Below, piece after piece: positions 17,285-25,301 of a stretch of DNA of 64,000 nt. Where the stretch lies: NCBI RefSeq assembly GCF_011759375.1, contig NZ_JAARML010000005.1:620001-684000 (forward strand), in the 5' to 3' direction. The notes under the pieces were generated by a model. It made no database searches, was not told the DNA's origin, and saw only the letters and a list, made by a program, of their open reading frames with translations. Position 1 is the first letter of the stretch, and every line of letters begins with the position of its first letter. The translations under genes were made by a program, and so were the position numbers. The DNA comes from Paraflavitalea devenefica (GTDB taxonomy: Bacteria > Bacteroidota > Bacteroidia > Chitinophagales > Chitinophagaceae).

Positions 17285-18100
17285 ATGAAAAAGATCATTT
17301 CCGTTATAGCAATCATTCTTCCCTTTATTGCTTCTGCCCAACTGGCCGACAGCACCCAACGCCTGGTACGCATGCAGGGCGCCCTTAATTTCCGGGATGC
17401 GGGCGGTTATACTACCAAAGATGGCAAACAGGTAGTATGGGGCAAGGTATTCCGCAGTGCCGATATCAGCAAGCTCACGGAGACCGACCTGCAAACCATG
17501 GCCGGTAAACATATTTATACCGTAATTGATTTCCGTGGTGTAAAGGAATCTGCTGCTGCACCGGATAAGTTGTTGCCGGCTACAGATTATACCTTGTGTT
17601 CTGCCGGCAGTGACAGCCTGCCCGACATGAAACAAATAGCCCTGCTGGTAAAACAAGGCGGGTTCTTGGAAAAGTTTTATGGCGACGCCAGCCTTCCCTA
17701 TTATGGTGCGCGTTATAAGCCCCTGTTCCAAAAGTTGCTGGCTTTGCCGGATACCGCCTCTCTCCTGTACCACTGTACCGGTGGCCGAGACAGAACAGGC
17801 ATGGCCTCTGCCCTGTTCCTCTATGCGCTGGGTGTTCCGGAATCAACCATTGAAGCCGACTTTACGGCTTCCAATGTTTACCTACAGCCGATGCATAGCC
17901 GTATGTACCAGGGAATGTCGCAAGGCATGGGCCTGGACATGGCCACTGTGAAAAAAGAAATGGAGCTGCGGCCGGAGCTGCTGCATATTTTCTTTGGTGC
18001 CATCAAAAACAAATATGGTTCTATAGAGCAATTCATGCAGCAGGAACTGGGCATGGGCAGTAAAGAGCTGGCAGTACTGAGGAAGAAGTATACAAGGTAA
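17285..18100 (+). CDS. Periplasmic tyrosine/serine phosphatase-like protein (Y_phosphatase3 type)
   Basis: 271 residues with a signal peptide 1-19 (FIASAQ). Residues 33-45 (ALNFRDAGGYTT) are the NFRDxGG motif that opens this family. The catalytic loop HCTGGRDRTG is at 163-172, with nucleophile C164 and phosphate-binding R170 (C-x5-R). In this superfamily the enzyme removes phosphate from proteins or small molecules; the signal peptide puts it in the periplasm or outside. It sits 40 bases after the TonB-dependent receptor and ends just before a strong terminator, so the two genes form an operon. A plausible job is dephosphorylating the imported ligand, but phytate-like or protein substrates cannot be told apart by sequence. 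Confidence 0.88.
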   Translation: MKKIISVIAIILPFIASAQLADSTQRLVRMQGALNFRDAGGYTTKDGKQVVWGKVFRSADISKLTETDLQTMAGKHIYTVIDFRGVKESAAAPDKLLPATDYTLCSAGSDSLPDMKQIALLVKQGGFLEKFYGDASLPYYGARYKPLFQKLLALPDTASLLYHCTGGRDRTGMASALFLYALGVPESTIEADFTASNVYLQPMHSRMYQGMSQGMGLDMATVKKEMELRPELLHIFFGAIKNKYGSIEQFMQQELGMGSKELAVLRKKYTR

Positions 18101-18120
18101 AATAGCAGTATTGATTACTC

Positions 18121-18157
18121 AAATCGCATGGAAGCAATATTCCATGCGATTTTTCTT
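18121..18157 (+). terminator. Intrinsic terminator of the TonB receptor/phosphatase operon
   Basis: A perfect 13-bp stem (18121-18133 with 18140-18152), 6-base loop, followed by TTTCTTTTT. It starts 20 bases after the phosphatase stop. Confidence 0.9.
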
Positions 18158-18171
18158 TTTCCCATAACACA

Positions 18172-18192
18172 CACTGCAAGAATATTGCAGTG
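18172..18192 (+). other. 8-bp perfect hairpin in the leader of the small secreted protein
   Basis: CACTGCAA/TTGCAGTG with a 5-base loop. It lies 35 bases before the ATG at 18228 and has no T-run. It could be a leader structure or an operator dyad. Confidence 0.35.
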
Positions 18193-18227
18193 AGGCGGGC
18201 TAACTTCAATCACTAAACCTTTATCAC

Positions 18228-18485
18228 ATGCGAAAAATTAAAATCCTCCTGATGTCCGCAGCCGTTGTATTGGCTGTGGGCGCCGCTATGGCTACCAAAG
18301 CAAAAGTTGCCTGTGACTCCCTTCCACAGTACTACAAAGTGGGCAACAATTATTATCCCGCCGGGGAGTATGGAATTGATTACGTATGTGAGTGGGACCA
18401 TTTTGGTACCTGCACGTACTATTATGATCCGGGTTCCAAAACGTATTACCCTTGCAAAGCCGGGAAGATCTTGTGGGTGAGGTAA
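18228..18485 (+). CDS. Small secreted protein, DUF6520-like
   Basis: 85 residues. The N-terminus RKIKILLMSAAVVLAVGAAMATK is an uncleaved or cleavable signal of the type seen in the small DUF6520/NVEALA-like proteins of Bacteroidota. The mature part of about 62 residues is rich in Tyr and has four Cys (in VACDS, YVCEW, GTCTY and YPCKA), so two disulfides are likely after export. The function is unknown. It is a single gene between a terminator (18121) and a bidirectional hairpin (18505-18548). The start ATG has the usual A-rich second codons. Confidence 0.7.
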   Translation: MRKIKILLMSAAVVLAVGAAMATKAKVACDSLPQYYKVGNNYYPAGEYGIDYVCEWDHFGTCTYYYDPGSKTYYPCKAGKILWVR

Positions 18486-18504
18486 CATTTACCGATGCAG
18501 CATG

Positions 18505-18548
18505 AATGCCGGCCTTGTTCCTGGTCATGCAGTAGCAAGGCTGGCATT
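18505..18548. terminator. Bidirectional hairpin between convergent genes
   Basis: A 13-bp stem with one G-T pair (18505-18517 with 18536-18548). It lies downstream of the small secreted protein (plus) and overlaps the last codons of the DUF418 gene (minus, stop at 18525). Confidence 0.55.
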
Positions 18549-19877
18549 TGTATGTTTCCGCATGGGTTGTTTCTTCCAATAGGTCAAACTGCGCCACAGC
18601 CATTCCAGCGGGCCAAAGTGGAAATACCGCAGCCAGAGGTGGCTCCAGATGATCTGTACTGCCCATACTGCCAACACAAAATAATATACTTCCACCCGCT
18701 GCAATTTGCCATACATGCCAAAGCCTACGCCATAAAAGAAAATACCACAGATCAGGGATTGTGTAAGGTAATTCGTGAAGGCCATTTGTCCCGGGGCCCG
18801 CATCAGCGCAAACAACCACTTGAACCAACCCGATTTATACAGCAGCAGGAGAAAGCCCAGAATACCAAAAGAGCGAAACAGGCGGGATAATGTGTACAGC
18901 TCAAACCAGGTGTGTTTGGTATATTCAAACCAGTTGAAATTGTATTTCACCGTCGGCTGCATCCGTACATACGAAATCCATAACCCCACACCCAATCCTG
19001 CTATCGTCATGATCCCATACATTTTGGCCGACGCCTGTCCCAGCAGTACACCTGTTTTAAAGAAAGCCATTCCCACGAACATGAACGCCAATACATCCCA
19101 TACCCCAAAGTAAACAAACCTCAATAGCATTCCTTCCAGTATGGCGGTCCTGAATTCATAGACCTCTGCATAGCTGCCGGTCGTTTTCCGGATGGATTTT
19201 TCCATGCGCTTCACTTTCTTCTCGTGCGTGCTTCTTTCCTTCATATCAGTCATCGCAGTCAGTTGTTCTTTTTGCAGTTCTGTCAGCTTTGTTTTGGTCG
19301 TATCTATGGCTGCTACCCGCTCACCTTTGGTGATGACAGCTTTATCCAGGTACAGGTCCCTGTTTTCCCGGGCCATCATGAGCAGAAAACAAATGCCGGC
19401 CCCTATCAGCAATTTCTTTGGCGGCAGTTTCCGGAATACATACATGATAATGCCCAGGCAGGCATAGTCAAACAGGATATCGCCATACCACAATAACAAC
19501 CAGGCATCAAACAATCCAAAGACCAGGAGCCATAACTGGCGCCGCAGGAAATACTCTGCGGGCAATACGCCAGTCAGTTTCTTTTCGGCCCTGCTGGTGA
19601 ATAAGATAATGCCGGCGCCGAAGAGCATGGAAAAAATGGCCCGTTGTGTGCCCTCTGGGAACAAGATCACCCAGCGATAGATCCAGTAATTAATCGTGCC
19701 AAATTCATTGAGCACCGAGGGATCATAGCCAACAGCAGAAGGAAGACCAAAGCCGGGAATGTTCATTAATAAAATACCGAGGATAGCAAAGCCCCTGAGT
19801 GCGTCCATAATCCCGATCCGTTCAGTTTGACTTACGGGGGCAGCGAGGGGGGATGCTGAAGCAATAGCAGCAGTCAT
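18525..19877 (-). CDS. DUF418 (YeiB-like) integral membrane protein
   Basis: 450 residues with about ten transmembrane segments. The N-terminal motif RIGIMDALRGFAILGILLMNI and the C-terminal region MRAPGQMAFTNYLTQSLICG...FHFGPLEWLWRSLTY are the two hallmarks of the DUF418/YeiB family, distantly related to acyltransferase-3 type membrane proteins; its transported or modified substrate is unknown. A charged segment in the middle (about residues 200-232: KTKLTELQKEQLTAMTDMKE) may form a short coiled coil in the cytoplasm. The start at 19877 is preceded by a promoter whose spacer is filled by a palindrome (19908-19925), suggesting repression by a DNA-binding protein. It diverges from the thioredoxin gene. 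Confidence 0.9.
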   Translation of the reverse strand: MTAAIASASPLAAPVSQTERIGIMDALRGFAILGILLMNIPGFGLPSAVGYDPSVLNEFGTINYWIYRWVILFPEGTQRAIFSMLFGAGIILFTSRAEKKLTGVLPAEYFLRRQLWLLVFGLFDAWLLLWYGDILFDYACLGIIMYVFRKLPPKKLLIGAGICFLLMMARENRDLYLDKAVITKGERVAAIDTTKTKLTELQKEQLTAMTDMKERSTHEKKVKRMEKSIRKTTGSYAEVYEFRTAILEGMLLRFVYFGVWDVLAFMFVGMAFFKTGVLLGQASAKMYGIMTIAGLGVGLWISYVRMQPTVKYNFNWFEYTKHTWFELYTLSRLFRSFGILGFLLLLYKSGWFKWLFALMRAPGQMAFTNYLTQSLICGIFFYGVGFGMYGKLQRVEVYYFVLAVWAVQIIWSHLWLRYFHFGPLEWLWRSLTYWKKQPMRKHTNASLATA

Positions 19878-19903
19878 AGATAAGGTTTGGTTTAATAGTA
19901 TAG

Positions 19904-19932
19904 CAAAACTATATGCGTATATAGTATGTCAA
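19904..19932 (-). promoter_or_regulatory. Promoter of the DUF418 gene with palindrome in the spacer
   Basis: On the minus strand TTG (19930-19932), an 18-base spacer, then TAGTTTTG (19904-19911), a perfect TAnnTTTG. The dyad ACTATAT-GCGT-ATATAGT (19908-19925) covers the spacer and touches the -7 box, a typical repressor position. Confidence 0.5.
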
Positions 19933-19996
19933 GATAAGGTTTTCTCTCTAATTCTTTTGTGGAATTATAGGCGATCTGCATCTACACGCAAATCAT

Positions 19997-21163
19997 ATGA
20001 TGAAAAATAAGCTGATACCCTTTCGGAACAACAAGAGAATAGTTTATTTTTTAATATTAATCGTTGTCCTATCCAGTCATCTTAGTTGGGCGCAAAGCTC
20101 AAAAACAGACCCGTGTACTGAATTTACATTGAACATTAAAAAAGAAGGTGGCAAAAGTGATACAGTAAGACTTTTTTATCCTGATTGTGCTGCAAACGGT
20201 TTCGATACTATTTTAGTATTGAATGGCCCGGTAACCTATCGTGGTACCGTAGAGCGGGCAACGGAAGCCATACTGTACACTGATATACGTTATCGATACC
20301 TCGACGGACCGCCTGTAATCAGATTCATAATAGAACCGGGGCTTATCAACTTATCTTTTAGTTCGGAGAATGATACTGTCCGGAACCTGAAAATAACAGG
20401 ATCAACATCCCAGGCTGAAAAAGAAAATTGGGAAACAGCCAATGCGGCTTTGTTTGATCCTCATTATCGGGGCAGTTTAGACTCTTTGTATGAAAAGCGT
20501 ACAGCGGCAGTCATTGTATACATAAAAGCTCATCCTGATTCTTATTTTAGTGGCCTGTTACTTGATCACTATAAACGCAGAATGCCGCTTGATTCTGCGC
20601 AGGTTTATTATACCAGCCTGACGACTCGTGTAAAGCAAAGCTGGATCGGTAAAAGCATTTTAAAAGAGTTGTTTGCACTTAGCGGTGATATGAATTTTAG
20701 AAAACAAAACAGCGACCCTGCTTTTTTTAGTCAACTGGAAAAAATTAAAAGCTTCCATGATCTCTCCTTGCCCGATATTACCGGGCGGGTCCATCATCTG
20801 TCAACATTAAAAGGAAAATATGTTGTTGTTGATTTTTGGGGCAGTTGGTGCGGGCCCTGTTTTGAAAATATTCCGTATTTAAACAACCTGGTTGCTGCCA
20901 TGAAAGGCAAACCCGTTGCGTTTGTTTCCATAGCCATTGATAAAGACCTTGACAAATGGAAAAGGGCCATGGCAAAACATCATTTTCCCGGTTTAAACCT
21001 GGTGGATACGGCAGGGTTTGCGGCCTCTTACTATAATGTGCCCTGGGTGCCCAAATATGTTATCATAAAGCCGGATGGTTCAATAGCTAATGGCGATGCT
21101 CCCTATCCGATATCAGGGGAATTAAAGCCATTATTGCTCTCGATTATAAATAAGAAAGAGTAG
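19997..21163 (+). CDS. TlpA-like thioredoxin-fold lipoprotein/periplasmic oxidoreductase with DUF4369-like N-terminus
   Basis: 388 residues; ATG at 19997 or 20000. Signal peptide at about 13-33 (YFLILIVVLSSHLSWAQ). Residues 40-135 form a beta-rich domain resembling DUF4369. A helical stretch follows, and the thioredoxin/AhpC-TSA domain occupies about 253-388. The active site WCGPC is at 284-288 in VVVDFWGSWCGPCFENIPYLNNL, and a later VPWVPKYVII contains the cis-proline region. Such proteins reduce or isomerise disulfides in the periplasm, and TlpA/ResA-type members help prepare apocytochrome c for heme attachment. The tandem di-heme peroxidase genes start 125 bases downstream, so a role in their maturation is plausible but inferred. 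Confidence 0.88.
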   Translation: MMKNKLIPFRNNKRIVYFLILIVVLSSHLSWAQSSKTDPCTEFTLNIKKEGGKSDTVRLFYPDCAANGFDTILVLNGPVTYRGTVERATEAILYTDIRYRYLDGPPVIRFIIEPGLINLSFSSENDTVRNLKITGSTSQAEKENWETANAALFDPHYRGSLDSLYEKRTAAVIVYIKAHPDSYFSGLLLDHYKRRMPLDSAQVYYTSLTTRVKQSWIGKSILKELFALSGDMNFRKQNSDPAFFSQLEKIKSFHDLSLPDITGRVHHLSTLKGKYVVVDFWGSWCGPCFENIPYLNNLVAAMKGKPVAFVSIAIDKDLDKWKRAMAKHHFPGLNLVDTAGFAASYYNVPWVPKYVIIKPDGSIANGDAPYPISGELKPLLLSIINKKE

Positions 21164-21288
21164 GTTTTAGTTCGACACCAGATGCTAACAATAAGGTAAC
21201 ATTGACGGACGCTATTGGTTTTCGGGTATCCTTAATTTCGCGCGCCGGAAGGTAGTTATCATTCCTGCCTCCCGGCAACCGGTTACGC

Positions 21289-23166
21289 ATGAAAACTGCT
21301 GCGCGCTCCACGATCAGGATATCGTTCATATTACTCATAATGGCTGTCATTGGCTGTTTGCAACTCTCCTTCCGGAAAGCAGTTTCCCCTTCGGTTGGTA
21401 TCGTTGATGTTTACCTTACTTCTTTTGAAAAGGCTACGGCTGATTTTGAAGGTATGGCTCTTGCCTGGAAAGCGGGCCAGTCATCCCCTGATAGCCTAAA
21501 GGCCGGTTTATTGCGCACGAGACTTGCGTACAAAGAGGTGGAGTTCCTATTGGCTTATTATTTCCCGGAATACGTAAAAGAACATATCAACGGAGCACCC
21601 CTGCTGCATATAGAGCGCAACGACAGCCGCGCGATGGTTGTTACCCCGCAAGGCTTGCAGGTGCTGGATGAACTGGTATTTGGAGAGGAGTCCGAAAAGG
21701 AAAAAGGACAAATAGCGGCGCTTGCACAACAACTGAAAAAGCATAGCCAACACCTCATTGATGGTTTCCGGCAGCAGCCAATAAAAGTAACCGACTGGGC
21801 CAACGCGATTCGCCTGCAACTGGTGCGCCTGTTTACGCTCGGTGTTACCGGTTTTGATACGCCCGGTTCGCTGAATGCCCTACCGGAAGCCATTAGCTCG
21901 CTTGCTGCCATCAAAGCGATCACGGTGTCTCTTGCGCAAGAATATGGTGATACTGCTGCTTTTCAACCCTTGCTTTCCCAACTGGGTGAGGCTATCGCTT
22001 ACCTGCAACAACCCGTGGGCTTTGATGATTTTGACCGGCTCAGTTTCCTGCGCAACCATATCAATCCACTGTACAAGGCTTTCCTGTATTTTCCCACCGG
22101 CAGAAGACAGTCAGGCTCTTCAGGTACTGCTGCTACCGGCAATATTGCCTGGAACAATGCCAGCCATACTATTTTCTCCGATGAGTTTTTGAATCCATAT
22201 TATTTCACGGAGCTGACGGAAAAAGAAGACAGCAAAGCATTGCATGCATTGGGTGAAAGATTGTTTTATGATCCTATCCTCAGCAGCAACAATGCTATTA
22301 GTTGCGCTACCTGCCACCAGCCAGAGCTGGCCTTTACAGATGGCCGACCTAAATCTGCCAGCAGTATGCAGGAACGTACGGTACAGCGGAATGCACCTAC
22401 CCTGCTCAATGCGGTGTATGCAGACCGCTATTTTTATGACCTGCGGGCTTTCAGTCTTGAACAGCAGGCCGAGCACGTGATCTTTCACCAGATGGAATTT
22501 AATACGGCCTACAGTGATATTACCCGCAAACTCAGCAGGGATGCAGATTATACAGCACGCTTTAAACAATGCTTTGGCGACAGGGAGGTGACGCGCGAAC
22601 GTTTCACAAAAGCCCTGGCTTCCTATGTATTGTCCCTGCGCTCGTTCAATAGCCCGTTTGACCGGTATGCGCGCGGTGAATCCGATACGCTGAATGTGTT
22701 GGCACAGCAAGGCTTTAACCTGTTTATGGGAAAAGCCGCCTGCGGCACCTGCCACTTTGCACCCACCTTTGCCGGGCTGGTACCTCCGTTGTATACAGAA
22801 AATGAAAGCGAGATATTAGGATTGCCAGAGCAGCCGGGTATGAAGCTGGCCGACAGCGACAACGGCCGTTATGATAACGCGGTATTCAGCGAGAAGGCCT
22901 GGATCTATGAAAAGTCGTTCAAGACCTCAACGGTACGTAATGTGGCGCTGACGGCTCCTTATTTTCATCACGGCGCTTTCCCAACACTGGAGCAGGTAAT
23001 AGATTTCTACAACAATGGCGGCGGCACTGGTATGGGATTAGCGGTGAAGAACCAGACACTGGCAGCAGATTCCCTGCACCTGACAGACGGTGAGAAAAGG
23101 GCACTGATCGTATTTATGGAGTCGCTGACGGATGGAAAGACCGAAAGCCGGAAAGTACGGAAGTAA
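21289..23166 (+). CDS. Di-heme cytochrome c peroxidase (MauG/CcpA family) with extra helical N-terminal domain, copy 1
   Basis: 625 residues. N-terminal hydrophobic anchor about 10-27 (ISFILLIMAVIGCLQLSF), which may be a lipoprotein signal at C23. Residues 40-290 are helical and resemble the imelysin/EfeO-type fold (YKEVEFLLAYYFPEYVKEHINGAP). The peroxidase domain from about 300 has two heme c motifs, CATCH (339-343, in CATCHQPELAFTDG) and CGTCH (485-489). Family members reduce H2O2 with electrons from cytochrome c or small donors, or oxidise a protein or metabolite as MauG does. The next gene is a homologue, 6 bases downstream. The pair looks like an internal duplication. Confidence 0.9.
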   Translation: MKTAARSTIRISFILLIMAVIGCLQLSFRKAVSPSVGIVDVYLTSFEKATADFEGMALAWKAGQSSPDSLKAGLLRTRLAYKEVEFLLAYYFPEYVKEHINGAPLLHIERNDSRAMVVTPQGLQVLDELVFGEESEKEKGQIAALAQQLKKHSQHLIDGFRQQPIKVTDWANAIRLQLVRLFTLGVTGFDTPGSLNALPEAISSLAAIKAITVSLAQEYGDTAAFQPLLSQLGEAIAYLQQPVGFDDFDRLSFLRNHINPLYKAFLYFPTGRRQSGSSGTAATGNIAWNNASHTIFSDEFLNPYYFTELTEKEDSKALHALGERLFYDPILSSNNAISCATCHQPELAFTDGRPKSASSMQERTVQRNAPTLLNAVYADRYFYDLRAFSLEQQAEHVIFHQMEFNTAYSDITRKLSRDADYTARFKQCFGDREVTRERFTKALASYVLSLRSFNSPFDRYARGESDTLNVLAQQGFNLFMGKAACGTCHFAPTFAGLVPPLYTENESEILGLPEQPGMKLADSDNGRYDNAVFSEKAWIYEKSFKTSTVRNVALTAPYFHHGAFPTLEQVIDFYNNGGGTGMGLAVKNQTLAADSLHLTDGEKRALIVFMESLTDGKTESRKVRK

Positions 23167-23172
23167 GAAGTA

Positions 23173-25155
23173 ATGAAGCAAGCAATACAACCTATATACA
23201 GGAAAGGATGGATGGCAGCAGGCATGGTGCTGCTGGTCCTGTTGCTGCAATCTTCTTTTCGCAATACCAGTCCGGATGAAGCCACCCGCACCATCATCCT
23301 GCAACAGGCGGCCCGTTTTACAACGGCTGTTAAAGCATTGAATACGTTGGCCCATGCCCTGGCAGCCGGCAAATCCTCTCTTGCTGCATTCAAACAGCAA
23401 TTGCTGGCCACCCGCCAAGCCTGGAAAGGCATTGAATATATGGCAGAGTATTATTACCCTGAACATGTAAAAGAATACCTGAACGGCCCGCCATTGGATC
23501 ACCTGGACCCCTACCCATTTGATTCGTCTTCCTATTATGGTACGTCTGCTGCTGCTTACCTGGGCACAGCACCACTGGATTATCTCGAGCGGGACCATTT
23601 CCTGGGTAAGCCCGCCGTGATCGCCCCCCGTGGCTTGCAGGTATTGGATGAGGGTATATTTTCCGGTGAACTGACAAACCCCGGGCACATCGTACAACTC
23701 ACTGCCGAACTAGAAGAGAAGTGGCTTATCGCGGCACAGGCATTGAACAAAAGAAAATATTTCCTGCCGTTTGAAGTAATAGAAGCTGCCCGCCTGCAAC
23801 TGGTACGCATCTGCACACTGGGTATTACTGGTTTCGATACGCCCGGTTCGCTCAATATCATTGCAGAAACAAAAGCAGGCATCGCGGCCTTACAGCAGGT
23901 GATGCAGCCACTGTTGCAGCAAACCACAGATTCTCTGTCGAAAAAGGCTACCTTGTATTTTGAGCGCACGCAACATTTCCTGGCGCAACAAAATGATTTT
24001 GATACGTTCGACCGGCTGGCTTTTCTTACCAACTGTTTGAATCCCCTTTACAAAGTATTGCTGGACATTCACCGGCAGCAGCAACTCACCATTTCCTCAA
24101 CACTATCGGGTAAAACGCCTTCCTGGAATGCGTATAGCGATAATATTTTTGCGTCTGACTTTCTGGACCCTTATTACTACAGTTTGCTGCAAAGGGATAA
24201 AGACAATGAGGCGCTGCGTGCATTGGGTAAGCAATTGTTTTATGATACAAGGCTCAGCAACAACGGGCAGTTGAGCTGTGGCAGTTGCCACAAACCGGAG
24301 CTTTCGTTTACGGATGGGGTTCCCAAATCGTATGCCGCTACAGCAGGCCGTACGGTATTGCGCAATGCGCCTTCACTCATCAACGCCGTATTTGCCGACC
24401 GTTATTTTTATGACCTGCGTTCTTTTGACCTGGAAGACCAGGCCGGACAGGTGATCAGGAACCATGAGGAGTTTGATACTGATTTTCCCGAGCTGCTGAA
24501 GAAGCTACAGGCCGACAGCAGCTATGTAACTGCTTTTGCACGCGCCGCAGGAAGCACCACTGCCCTCCCTGCTCTTACCCGCTACCGCATTTCATCGGCA
24601 CTGGCCTCTTATATTATCTCCCTGCGTTCCTTCAACAGTCCTTTTGATCAATATGTGCGGGGAGAAAGAAAGACCTTGCCACTCAAGGTAAAGCAGGGCT
24701 TTAACCTGTTTATGGGTAAGGCCAACTGTGGTACCTGCCACTACCCGCCCCTGTTCAGCGGACTGGTGCCGCCACTTTACCGTGAAAGCGAGAGTGAGGT
24801 ACTGGGTGTGCTGGAGAAACCCGGCATGCGCAAGGTGGATGAAGATAAGGGAAGAGCTGGCAACCAGGTGCCGAATGAGCATGCTTCCATTTACCGGCAT
24901 GCCTTCAAAACAATGAGTGTGCGCAATACAGCACTTACTGCACCCTATTTTCACAACGGCGCGTACCGTACATTAAAGGAAGTGATTGAGTTCTACAACA
25001 ATGGTGGTGCACAGGGCATTGGTTTGTCACAGGCGCTGCCCAACCAAACACTGGCGGCCGATTCTTTGCACCTGTCCCTGGCCGAACAGGATGCACTCCT
25101 TTCTTTTCTCCAATCACTTACAGATTCTGTGGCCATCAAACGATTTGCCCGGTAG
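23173..25155 (+). CDS. Di-heme cytochrome c peroxidase (MauG/CcpA family), copy 2
   Basis: 660 residues. Signal/anchor about 14-29 (AAGMVLLVLLLQSSF). The domain order is the same as copy 1: helical N-terminal region about 40-320 (WKGIEYMAEYYYPEHVKEYLNGPP, clearly homologous to the same segment in copy 1) and peroxidase domain with CGSCH (369-373, CGSCHKPELSFTDG) and CGTCH (519-523). It has an extra insertion near residues 115-135 (YPFDSSSYYGTSAAAY) that copy 1 lacks. The ATG at 23173 is 6 bases after the preceding stop, so both are on one mRNA. A heterodimer is possible. The large phosphatase fusion begins 146 bases downstream on the same strand. Confidence 0.9.
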   Translation: MKQAIQPIYRKGWMAAGMVLLVLLLQSSFRNTSPDEATRTIILQQAARFTTAVKALNTLAHALAAGKSSLAAFKQQLLATRQAWKGIEYMAEYYYPEHVKEYLNGPPLDHLDPYPFDSSSYYGTSAAAYLGTAPLDYLERDHFLGKPAVIAPRGLQVLDEGIFSGELTNPGHIVQLTAELEEKWLIAAQALNKRKYFLPFEVIEAARLQLVRICTLGITGFDTPGSLNIIAETKAGIAALQQVMQPLLQQTTDSLSKKATLYFERTQHFLAQQNDFDTFDRLAFLTNCLNPLYKVLLDIHRQQQLTISSTLSGKTPSWNAYSDNIFASDFLDPYYYSLLQRDKDNEALRALGKQLFYDTRLSNNGQLSCGSCHKPELSFTDGVPKSYAATAGRTVLRNAPSLINAVFADRYFYDLRSFDLEDQAGQVIRNHEEFDTDFPELLKKLQADSSYVTAFARAAGSTTALPALTRYRISSALASYIISLRSFNSPFDQYVRGERKTLPLKVKQGFNLFMGKANCGTCHYPPLFSGLVPPLYRESESEVLGVLEKPGMRKVDEDKGRAGNQVPNEHASIYRHAFKTMSVRNTALTAPYFHNGAYRTLKEVIEFYNNGGAQGIGLSQALPNQTLAADSLHLSLAEQDALLSFLQSLTDSVAIKRFAR

Positions 25156-25228
25156 TGATAGCGCTGCAACGTTGAACGCTGATTTTATTGTGTGCACAAT
25201 TGTGTATAACCCCAGACTTAAAGATTCC

Positions 25229-25239
25229 TTAATAATTAA
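25229..25239. promoter_or_regulatory. Perfect 11-bp palindrome upstream of the phosphatase fusion
   Basis: TTAATAATTAA lies 62 bases before the ATG at 25302, within a 146-bp gap that also holds ATTGTG-TG-CACAAT (25189-25202 region). It may be a regulator site. A TTTTGCACCC stretch at 25270-25279 is a weak -7-like element. Confidence 0.25.
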
Positions 25240-25301
25240 AAAACACCGGGGGAATATTAAACCAACACTTTTGCACCCTTAACTAAACCGTTATAGTTCT
25301 T

